From positions 1,736,001-1,800,000 of the forward strand of contig JANFAH010000008.1 in assembly GCA_024663395.1 (NCBI GenBank): a stretch of 64,000 bases of DNA, given 5' to 3'. The notes under the pieces were generated by a model. It worked only from the letters and a program-made list of their open reading frames with translations. It was not told where the DNA came from and ran no database searches. Position 1 is the first letter of the stretch. Each line of letters opens with the position of its first letter. Origin of the DNA: Pisolithus tinctorius. Its lineage: Eukaryota > Basidiomycota > Agaricomycetes > Boletales > Pisolithaceae. Positions 45,273 to 55,399 of this stretch are shown here, piece by piece. Made by a program: the position numbers and the translations under genes.

Positions 45273-47486
45273 ATGCCTGAGGACGTCGAAATGTCGGATG
45301 TAAATCAGTCTCCACGCAGCAAATCAGCCTCCGAATTTTTAGAACCTCCCCCGCCAGCGCTACACACCAACGGGCCTATCGCTGCCCCAAAGGATGTTAT
45401 CTCCCTCAGCAGTCGCGACAATTCCGTCGAACCCGTCACCGACGGCGGCCCTGACCCTCGCAGAGTCGTCAGCGACCCCGACAAGCCACCGCCCTCCAAG
45501 AGAATTAAAACTTCTTCCCAATCAGCACCTGTTTCTGCTGCGGGCACAGGCTCCACAAAACCAAAGTCGACCAAAACCTCCAAGCCACGCTCCCGCTCCC
45601 CAACGCCCCCTCCACCAAGACAACCACTACTCCAGACAATCCGTCTCCAGGTCAACTTAGGCGGACCCGAACACTATGATGTCAACATCGGAAACTTGGC
45701 CAAAGCCAGTGGCCAACGACCCTCCTCTCCTCCACCACAGACACAAGCTCAAGCACAAGATACTTCCGACAGCGAAGATGAAGGAGCAGACCGTCCCAAA
45801 GCTAAGAAGAAGGTTGGCGTTGTTTTCCTTTTGACGAATCCACCCGACCGACCGCATTTGTAGAAGAAGCATATCGCGTCAGAGTATTACGACGTCACCG
45901 ACCCTTTCATCGACGACTCGGAACTCAACATCGACAACCGAACGCACTTTGCTCAGACAAAGCAACAGGGGTTCTACGTCTCGAGCGGCGAGGTCGCACT
46001 GATGAGGGATAGGTGCGTGGCTAGCCTTCGTCATATCCACGAGGCTCATTCATTACTTACCCCTGTAGCCGGTCACCTAAGAAACCCAAGTCGAAGAAAC
46101 CTCCCGTATCGGAGGCAGGTCCCAGCAAACATGAGGATGGGACAAGGGACCGTCCTATCAGCGTTCTGGGTGACACTAAGGTTGAAAAGCGACCGAAGAG
46201 CTACACTGTCATCGACGATGGCGGCAGGAAACGCAAAGTGATTGACATCGTCCGTAATTCCTTCACCCTACCCTCGTCATTGACGTTCAACATCATTCTT
46301 CCTTGTTAGCCCGAATTCCACCCCGAACTACAAGCTTCGCTCGAAGGTCTCAAGGATTTCATCGCCAAAGGTCTGTCACCTGCACCACCCTGCAGTGCAG
46401 TCTTTCTCACGCTGTACCAGAGGACTGGAGTGTCCGCGGGAAGTTCCCGCCGGGTCTCAAACCCATACTTGCCGACGTCGCTCTAAAGGCTATCCATCTC
46501 GGGGAGTATGACGACGACTTCTTCAACCTCATGCCCAACCTCTTCCCATATAATCGCTTCACGATGATGGTCAGTCTCTCTGCATTGCTCCTAATATATA
46601 GTCGATCCTGACATCTTTCATAGAAACTCATCAAGCGAATGGTGTTCCCAGATCACTATAGTCTCCTGACGGCGAGGCAGGACGAGCTACTTGAGCAACT
46701 CGCTCAGCTCACTAAAGAGGGCTTTCCAAAGGCACAGGAGGAGTGGGAGAAGAGCGTCGCTGCATGGTGTGAGCATTTTCATCTTTGGAGTTACTCCTTT
46801 CCGGGCACTCTTGCTGACCTCTCCTGGCCTTGCTCTCAGACCGACGGCACGAGAAGACGAAGGCTGCCGAACCGGAGGCAGGGGGTGCATCTACCCCGAG
46901 TGTGACCGATACGGCCCCGCACGAAGACGGGGGTGCAGCTAGTGGCACTGAAGGCAACGAACTCGAGAACGCGCCGGGGACTGGCAAAGAATCCACCCGG
47001 GACGCTCATCCGCCTGCGAAGAAGTACAGACTCACGGAACAGATGAGGTCGATAATATGGCAGCTTGTCATGCTCAGTAACGAATGTTGTCGGTTGGACA
47101 ACGAGAAGAGGTATGTGGACGTACGCGCGTCTCTCCTGTCACCAGTAGCTTATTTGGGTTACCATCGTCTACAGCGAATTGGAAGCTAGTGGACACCAAG
47201 TCAGCGAACAAGGTTTAAGGAAAGTGCTTTATCAACGAGTGAGTGAATACTTCTCAGTGGATCCATTCCTTGTTACTGACTGACCTGTGTCTCATAGATC
47301 GTAGCAGCCTTTCCCAGCGGCTGGCTCAACTCTGGTCAGATATCAAGAGAAGGTTCGTCTTCCACATTGCACCTCCACCCGTTTCTGCGTCGATTCTCAA
47401 AGACTTGTGTGTTTACAGTGAGTGCAATGAAGAAGAAGTTTGAGAGAGATAACCCTATGGCAGCGGAAACGGATCCGGATGCATGA
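45273..47486 (+). CDS. HPC2/ubinuclein-like subunit of the HIR histone chaperone
   Basis: Start MPEDVEMSDVNQSPRSKSAS. A disordered Ser/Pro-rich N-terminus follows, with LLQTIRLQVNLGGPEHYDV. An intron (GTTGGC...TTTGTAG) leads to the Hpc2-related domain SEYYDVTDPFIDDSELN, the hallmark of the family. Later exons: KKPKSKKPPVSEAGP, SYTVIDDGGRKRKVIDIV, then the ubinuclein middle region FNLMPNLFPYNRFTMMKLI, and a helical C-terminus ending NPMAAETDPDA at 47486. HIR/HIRA complexes deposit histones H3-H4 independently of replication; the HRD binds the HIRA subunit. About nine exons with introns of 50-60 bp. Nuclear. Confidence 0.88.
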
Positions 47487-47844
47487 ATCTTCTCCCAAGG
47501 ACGTACGGACCTCTCTCTCTCTTCTTTATGGCGATTGTTGTTTTGTTACCCTACATTATTACGCTACATGATTCGTATTTTTCATCTTTCTCTCCATTCC
47601 CTACCCTTTTTTTTTAACTATCTCTACCTCATCCTTGTATGCATATCTTAACTCCCTGCTAATTCTCTTTTTTGGCGGATGTTTTATCACATTCTATTTG
47701 CGCTTCGAGGACCAGTTCTTACACGAGTTTCTGGGTAAATGTGATGTCAAGTACTACCGGTGCCATGCAAGTCGAGCTCGGTACATGAATTTTGTGAATG
47801 TCAGCATTGAACTCGCGTTAGGCTCATTCGGATCAATTATCCAC
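47487..47844. terminator. Convergent 3' ends of HPC2-like gene and TDP1
   Basis: 358 bp, T-rich (runs at 47609-47617), which probably hold the two 3' UTRs. No further gene seen. Confidence 0.4.
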
Positions 47845-50466
47845 TCATAAATATGCCAGACTCTTCCTGAATCTGAAATGCGACTTCAGTATGGTACGCG
47901 AAAGGACATTTCAGTAAACAACTAACCCATGGTCGATCCTGGCCAAGAACATATTTTCTCGGCGGACGCTTGAAACATGACACCCTCTCCACCTCTTGCT
48001 CATTATACAGCGGGAATAGTATTCCCAGCTCGTAATTGACGTTCTGTGGGGTCCATATAACACGATCAACGGCCATGTCTAAAAGAAAGGACAGGAATAG
48101 AAATCGCACGTTCAAAATCGGATTGAACCCTGATCCCGATAATGTTCCCCAAGCAGACGGCGTAAAATTATGTGACCCAACATATGCCCATCCTATGGGT
48201 TCCTTTGGCGAGGATGCCACAGCATGCGCACCAGCACGATCGTCCTCCGACTCGCTTTCAGTCTCGCTATCTGATATGGTGATCGGTTCGGTACTGCTCT
48301 TCCCTTTACCTTTCGAGGGTGTAGCAGCTGACGACGAAGATGGAAGTGAGAACGGTGTCGACCTTTGGCGAAAAGTGCCAACGATCATCTAGAGAGGAAT
48401 TAAATAATGCAGTCTACCATGGAGTAAGTCAAGAAGCCTCAAACCTTGGTATGCATTAGCACCTTGCCACCAAGGCTATTCGAGTCGTGGAAAAGTTCTC
48501 GGGGAAACCTCGTCCCTTCCCACTGATTGGTTCGACAGAACATCGTGCCACCACCCTAAATAATATTAGCATCGTGGATCAGTCTGATGGTGTAGGATCA
48601 CATACAGCTTCGCGAAGGACGGTCTCCTTTACCGTGCGTAGACTCGGGAACAATATCTTTATTGGCGGCCACGAAAGTTTAGCCCGGCTCGCCTTGGTTT
48701 CAACTAACCAGTCCTCAGCGGACTCGCCGCGGGCGGACCAGTAGAATTCGTTCAACCACTGCGTGGAGTAATTTCCGATGGAGGAGCCCTGCAAGCGCCG
48801 GGACATGAAGTCGCCCAACGCACAAACACGCCACGACTACCTACCTGACATTCGATCATGAGCTCTTTAGCTGCCTTACCTTGTCCCGTTCGAAGCCCGA
48901 AATCTCGGATGGCTTTCATTAACCTCGGATGTCCTGACTGCACAACCTTAGGCCAGCCCTCATGTTTCCCCGAAATCGAGGGGATCAACTTGACCTTGAC
49001 CTTGGACCAATCCCATTTCGAGCGTAGGTCGCCGATGGCTTGAAGAGGGAGGTTGGGATGCTAGCCAATATAAGTGGCGAGGTATACCGGTTGTGATGAG
49101 AAGAGACCCACCTCGTGTGTTAACATATTGGTTAGAGCGTCGCGAACGTTTACAGCACGCAGGACGTGTTGCATGATAGAAGGAAAGTCATCTATGATTT
49201 TGTGATCCTGGGGAATGGGTTTTGCACGGAGTGGAACGTCTTGGAGCCAGACAGCCTAAAATAGAACAGAGGCATTAGATACGACTTGTGCAGTGTAACG
49301 GAAAAGTCCATTCACGTTCTCTATATCGCGCCAGTCGTAATCTACCAGGTTCGCTGTGGAGACGACGACGCGCAGTCGACCGGTTTCGTAGAATATCTAA
49401 CAGATTGACCATGATAACACATACGCAAGTGCTCAAACGAAACCACTTACCAGCATGAACTACAAGAAAGTGCACCCATCGTCGGGCTGTTTGAACCACA
49501 AATGACAATTTACGAAGTCGGAGAAAACGTACCTTCATATGCTGGCATCCGTACCCGTTGCGCAAGAATGGCACCGTCATCACCCAATTGGGTAGTATGT
49601 TCTTAATGCCAGCCTGACCCGTCGAGTCTGGCTGAGCCACTATGATGACAGGCGTGCGAGGCTCGAAGAACTCGTAAATCCACGATACTGAATTACAGTA
49701 CGACGAAATGATGGCAAAAGTGATTTGTGATTTCTTAAGGACAGTCAAGATTTGCACCTCTTTACATAAACAGGGGATGGGTCGATCAGCATCACTTACA
49801 GGGCCGAGGACTTCTGTGAGTCGAAATGTCGGTTTACCATCTTGTCTAGGCATGGAGTGTAAGTTGGCGGTAGGGCGAAGCTCGCCATCCCAGAATAGTT
49901 GATCGATTACGGGGTTTGTGTTGACCGCAGGTTTCAATTTCGTAGTGGCGTCCTGGTTATTGACTGCAATACTTGCTTTGGAAGAGCTAGCAGAAGAAGT
50001 AGTTGGGGTATGTATTCGTTCGTCAGTACGCGTTTGCGAAGTGAATAGATTTTGCCTCTTATTTGGCGAGGAGTCTTTGTTTTCCTCGCTACGTAGTCGT
50101 TTCAATCGGGCCAGCCGTTCCCTTTCCAACTGCGCGCGATCGGTGAGAAAGGAGCTCGGTGGAGCTGACGTTGAGGTTCCAGTCTGCGTTTGAAGTGAAG
50201 GTGCTGTGGCGTTTATTTTCGCTTGATTACTACCAGAAACGTTCGAAGGTTGTCCAGGTGTACTTGATTCTGATCTTGAAGCTTCTATAGCGCGCTGCAG
50301 GTCTTGTTGGAACTGCAACTCTGCACCATCGTGAGGGTGATCATCATGATTCAGAGAAGACCCATGTTCCATCAGACTCAAAGTGATAGCCCTGAAAATA
50401 TGGTTGAGTTTTGTGAGGAGGTCGACAGAAAATCCTCAACCTTGCAAGGTCGTCGTCGCCGTCCAT
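47845..50466 (-). CDS. TDP1: Tyrosyl-DNA phosphodiesterase 1 with N-terminal UIM
   Basis: Start at ATG 50466: MDGDDDLAR, spliced (GTTGAGG...TTTTCAG) to AITLSLMEHGSS. This and AELQFQQDLQRAIEASRSES look like ubiquitin-interacting motifs. The catalytic domain has FWDGELRPTANLH, the first HxK box GYGCQHMK, and SWIYEFFEP and NWVMTVPFLRNGYG nearby. The second HxK box (VLMHTKMIVGTF) is formed across an intron near 48390-48445. Then GWAYVGSHNFTPSAWGTL (N of the second HKN) and NYELGILFPL, ending near 47845. TDP1 cleaves 3'-phosphotyrosyl bonds left by stalled topoisomerase I and works in DNA repair in the nucleus. About ten exons. Confidence 0.9.
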
Positions 50467-50538
50467 AGCAGACTAACCCCTGTCACAGCAGTTACTGCGG
50501 AAACGAGTTTTTAATCGAGCCCGCAGATAGTTGGATTA

Positions 50539-51358
50539 CACTGTAAAAAGTAAAATCACTAAAAAACAGTGTCACAGACACCGATGTGAACAAAGTCAGT
50601 GTCTGTGACGCTGAAGTCAGGGACACGTCTTTTCAGTGTCATCAGTCGGACAATGATTTTATGGATGCCGCAATTTGTGCACTTGATTTTCAATGTTGGA
50701 CACGAAAAATCAGTGTCCCCATTAATAGCTAGGGATTATGAATTCAAACCTAATTAGTCGGAGTTTGAATTCGTGCACGTGGTCGGAGATATAATCGGAG
50801 TTCCAATATTGGTAGGGGCCGGTCCACCTGGAGTTCACTGCGAGTCAGATTGTGAGCAATGAGGCTGTCGGAGTTAGAAGCGGGATTCAAAATTTGACTG
50901 AGTGGCTAAGTAGTAAAGATGCACCTCTAATTGCAAGCACTGGTGGTGCAGTGGTAATGTATCATCCCCAGTTCCTTGAAGGTCCTAAGTTCGAGACCGA
51001 ACCAGGCCACTTCTCCTGAAAAAAAAAGTTGGTGAATGTAAAACCCTGATGCAATGTCTAGCCTGCTTACATAATCACATTAGAGCGTGCCATAGTAGTA
51101 GATGGTAGTACTACATGATACATGATGCTGTTAACCAGCACATAGAACATTTTTATTCAATGAAAAGGACACCATTTTTCAGTGATAGAAACACTTATTT
51201 TTCAGTGGTTAGGACACTGTTTTTTAGTAGGCCAAATGGGCACTTCAGTGTCACATAAAAACACTGAAGTTCAATGACTGACACTGATTTTCAGCTGCTC
51301 TGACACTCATTAAAGGTGACTTGGACACTTGATTTTAGTGATTTTACTTTTTACAGTG
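50539..51358. mobile_element. CACTA-type non-autonomous transposon (820 bp)
   Basis: Terminal inverted repeats begin CACTGTAAAAAGTAAAATCA at 50539 and end with the matching reverse complement at 51358 (at least 26 bp). TTA flanks both sides (50536-50538 and 51359-51361): a 3-bp target with CACTG ends fits CACTA (CMC) elements. Both subterminal regions are full of CAGTGTC/GACACTG motifs, the usual transposase-binding repeats. No transposase ORF. It sits about 70 bp upstream of the TDP1 start. A truncated relative is at 57798-57907. Confidence 0.8.
50880..51026 (+). repeat. tRNA-derived SINE-like sequence inside the CACTA element
   Basis: TGGTGCAGTGG (about 50942) matches a Pol III box A and AGTTCGAGACC (about 50987) matches box B, about 45 bases apart. 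It is followed within about 20 bases by an A9 run (about 51016-51025). This is the head and tail layout of a tRNA-derived SINE. Ends are approximate. Confidence 0.5.
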
Positions 51359-51387
51359 TTATTAGTCATACAACTGTTTCAGAAACT

Positions 51388-51490
51388 CGTGTCGTGTGGA
51401 CGTTTACCGCGAACTAGTGCCACTTGCGACCTTGGACGCAGTCAACAGGCTCTTCGTAGCGATCACGTGAACATTAGATGACCTAAGGGA
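51388..51490. promoter_or_regulatory. Upstream segment with TCACGTGA box, also found at 57653
   Basis: This segment includes GTGGACGTTTA, GAACTAGT, TTGGACGCAGTCAA and CTTCGTAGCGATCACGTGA. It is closely repeated at 57653-57735, just upstream of the GTPase gene. Without the CACTA element it would lie about 100 bp upstream of TDP1, so it may be a copied promoter. TCACGTGA is a palindromic E-box-type site. Confidence 0.5.
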
Positions 51491-52345
51491 CATTCAGACT
51501 TAGATTATTCCCCCCAAATTCCCCCTGTCTCTCCTGCTCTTTGTTGGGGATTCTCAGTAGCATACAGAGAATATAGTCTAGGCATGGGAAGCGAGGTGGC
51601 ATTACCTCTCTTGCTCCTGCCACTCACCTCACTCTCTGAGCAGTATCAGTCTGCTCACTCTCGGCCTTTGTTTTTGCAGTGCCAGGCTTGGAGATACATC
51701 ATGCCCCCGGTGTGCTAACCCAGATTTCCCGACACAAGCAAGCAGCCATCACCTTTTTCTAGGGCTCTGAGACTTGCTGTTATCATCGCCAACTCCTGAC
51801 CAAAGGGTCACAGCTCACTCATCGCCTTCAGGTACAGCGCCTCCTCTGGGCTGGAGAACCCTTCGGGTTTTCACCCATCCCCCTTAGTCTCTCTTAGATA
51901 TTCTCCCCTCTTCTCCGGCTTGTGAGTCTCGTCGTTAGTACACACCCATACTCCCCTTGTTCACTAGCATAGTGTCGAAGCACATGGAATAACTTTAATC
52001 TCATCATTTAAGAGAACGAAAGTTAGATAGCTTTGAATTTCAGTCATTGCCTCAGAACACTTCGTCACTAGGAATCCACCTCACATGATCAGTAGACGAT
52101 GTGAAGGAGCTTGGAAGAAGGCTTGACGGCGGAACTACCCATCGTGTTTTCAGAGCCGGACCAGGACAGGACCACCCATCTCCCCCCATCCCGGGCCATT
52201 CGGGTGGAGGATATCATACAGTACATGTATATTTATTACGAACAGTAGTTGGGGTATACCCGTCACGATAGAAAACTCATCTGAGATATCAAGAACAGCC
52301 CACCCTCTTCACCGTCTCAGTAACAGATCCCCCTCAGGCAACAGT
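51491..52345. other. Intergenic, no gene recognised
   Basis: About 850 bp downstream of the TPR-HET gene. Pyrimidine-rich stretches (51505-51545) but no ORF or repeat that I recognise. Confidence 0.4.
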
Positions 52346-55309
52346 CTACACAATCTCCAGGATATGGCAGTGACTGACGACAACGCTACCCACATCCTCA
52401 ACGCGAACGTTGATTAAGCAATCAGGTGCGATTCTCCTATATTCGTTGTGAAGTGACGACTTGAGCAGAAGGGCATTGAATGGCTGTCCAAGCCAGGCTA
52501 GCAAACTCCCTAGAACATCGCCGGTTGGGAGCAGATTAAGAAACTTCGGGTTCCAAGGACGAACGAGGGCATATGGCAAATTTGGATCAGAACCCTCCTG
52601 AAGATGGGATGATAGAGTGAGCTTCAGAGGCACCAGGCCACATGCAACAATGTCATAATCATAACACGAAGCGTTGGATGAGGCTTCTAGTAGTTTGACC
52701 TCGATGATCCGATGCACAATGCAAGGTAACACGAGCCTACGACCGGGGAGGAACCGTGGAGATGGTAAGTGAGCAAGGGTTCTGTACAGCTTGCGTGCCT
52801 CTTCGAGATCAATGTCAGTGCATTTGGTAGGGCCACCTGGAGTTGGTTGTCTGCAAGGCATAACCCGATACGGCACGAGGTCGGTAGGGAGACAGCTATG
52901 AAACGACGACGCTCTTCCAACCCAATCCAATACCGAAGTATCTCCCGATTGTGAAACAATCTCCATCAAGAGACGACCAAGCGCATTTTCTACGGTTTCG
53001 CCATAAAAGACAGGCAAATGAACCTGGAAAATTCCAAAAAGCGAATAAGCAGAATCTTCTGACCGGGTGGTAGAACGTGTAGACGCCCATTGAAGCCTCG
53101 ACCGCGCATCGTCCATGCCTGGGCTAAAGTACTTAAGATGTAGCTCTCCTATTCCTGTTACCTCTTGAAGTTCTGCGAGAATAGCACTGTCCGTTTTGTG
53201 GTTTGGAGATGTGCAATTCATGTAAAGGGACCAGTCCTGCGAGTAAAACAGGATGCTAGGAGATGCCAACAACTCCTGGAGGGTCCAACCGCGTCTGAAC
53301 CAGACACTATTGGAGAACGGCATTGCGTCGGGTACATCGGAAAGATGTACAATCGTCAGGGCCGAACGGCGATACCAAGAAAACATAGATCCAACCGCCT
53401 CGTGAAATTCTGAACTGCTGTCTTTATCAATGCAGCACGTATCACTCCATGCCCATATGTAATCGTGTTGAAGAGTAAGAATGCAAAAGTTTTGGAGTTT
53501 TGCGAGGCCCTCTCCGTGATTCAAAGTATAGACGTTTTGTCCCTGGATGTTACGTAGCGAGGGCTCGCCAGTCCCCCACCTGTGAGATAGTGTGGTGTAC
53601 CCGAAGAATTTAGAGATGGTCTTATGAATCAGCACTTCGCATTCTGGACCGGTTTGTGCGGAAGATAGTAGTTCATGGTATGAAACACTATCCTCAAAAC
53701 ACGACATCTGTGCGTCCCGATCACAGAGTGTCCCGGTGTGCGTGTTCAATAATCGCAATGGAAGAGTCTTGATGATTTCAATAGCAATACTCCGGACCAT
53801 CTGATTGATCCCCCGCGAGCCCACAACCAAGTCAATGGCTAGCACCGTAAGAGCCGGTACATGCCTCCTTCTGGCCCTCAATTCCACACAGCTTGTAACG
53901 CAGTCGCGACATGAACTATAGTGTTCTGAAGGGCAGCCTACAAAGGCAGCACATGCATGCTGGATAGCCTCAGCTAAATCAGCATCCACACCTAGCCTCT
54001 GGTACTTTTCGCGGAGGCATGTTGCGAGATTGGATAGAGACGTACACCTATCAGAAGGTGTTGTGGGAGCGCATTCTAATGCAGCTCGACGGAAGGTGAT
54101 AATTTGGTCTAAGTCCGCCAAGGTGTCACTTCTTCTGAATCGCTGATGCAGGGTATCCACGAGATTGACGAGGGACACGAAGCGTCCTTCGTGCCCCGGG
54201 GGGGTGAACTCCAAGGCGGCATGGCGGAGGGCGATGATTTCTGTTAAATCTTCTGTGTCACCCTCCTTTTTAAACCTCTCATCCAGGTAATCCAACAGCC
54301 TGACAAGAAATATAGAGTGTTCTGGGTGCTCTGGCGGAGTGAGTTGAAAGGCGGCACGTTGGAAGAAAATGGCCCTCTTTAAGTCTACCATACGACCCTC
54401 CTTCCTGAAACTCTCGTGCAGGCTGTTCGCAAGTTCGGCATGAGATTTGGCGCGTTCTTCGTGCCACGATGGAATGAGGTTCAGGGCATTGCATCGGAAG
54501 GTGATGCACTCCAGCAGGTCTCCCATACCGCCCTCCTTCGTGAATCGCTCGTGCAGGCTATTTGCAAGGTTGCGGAGAGACGCAACGCGTTCTGAGTGGT
54601 TCGCAGGGGTGAGTTGCAAGGCATCGCGTCGGAGGGTGATGATTTCCGTCAAATCTTCCATACGACCCTCTGCCCTGAATCGCTCATCTAGTGAATTGGC
54701 GAGATTGACAAGGCATGCGAAGCGCTCTCGACGCCACGATGGAGTGATGTCAAATATATGACGTTGGAGGGCGATGATATCGGTTAAAACATTCGTGCCA
54801 CTCTCCTTGCTCAACTGCAGGTCCCTAACCAGATTGGCAAGCGATGCAAGGCGCTTTCTAAGTTCTAAACTGTCACCAGCGGTGTACCACTCCTCGTCTC
54901 GCTCCAAGTCTTCCGGAGGTATGCTACCGAGCGCCCTGAAGATGTCAAAGTCGTTACTAGGGCTCGCTGAGACCAGGGAACCAATCTTCTTGAGAACGGC
55001 GACGCGACCCGGGAGCTTATAGTCGAAGCCCTTGATCTGCAAGTGAGTATCGTGCCACATTTCCGACTTGTAATATAGGTTAAAAGCCAAACTTATGGCT
55101 CCGCGTGTAAGCACCTGCGGGTAGATTCTGGCCATGAGTGTAGACAATATCTGCAACACATGTACCAGATGGACAACATAAGCTATGAAGTTGTGATGCA
55201 CGTCGAGTCTGACAAGAAGGTAAGTCGCACGAACGGCTATGACGTAGTGTCACCTACACTTGCTGGTAAGTGCGCCTTACGAACGCAGGGCCCGCTTTGA
55301 ATGGCTGAA
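52346..55309 (-). CDS. Helical tail, TPR repeats and HET domain (C-terminal half of a GTPase fusion)
   Basis: The exon from 55309 to 55258 gives QPFKAGPAFVRRTYQQ, and intron 55209-55257 joins it to LDVHHNFIAYVVHLVHVLQ; this equals the tail of the GTPase at 1-598, same introns included. Where that gene stops (DLERDEEW), this one continues into about seven TPR-type units of 45-50 residues (LTEIIALRHAALEFTPPGHE, RFVSLVNLVDTLHQRF). A HET domain follows: YTTLSHRWGTGEPSLRNI, YIWAWSDTCCIDKDSSSEF, GSMFSWYRRSALTIVHLSD, WFRRGWTLQELLASPSILF, RSTTRSEDSAYSLFGIF. The end (52346) has no known domain. If it is a separate gene, ATG 55319 is a possible start. The junction to the GTPase half needs one base removed; see findings. 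Confidence 0.7.
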
Positions 55310-55399
55310 CTATAGTCATGGGAATTACGGGAGAAACTCCAGATCTTGAGTTGTACCCCTCTCTTTAGTCTGGTGTTGAAGCGGCTCGAAAGGTAATAC

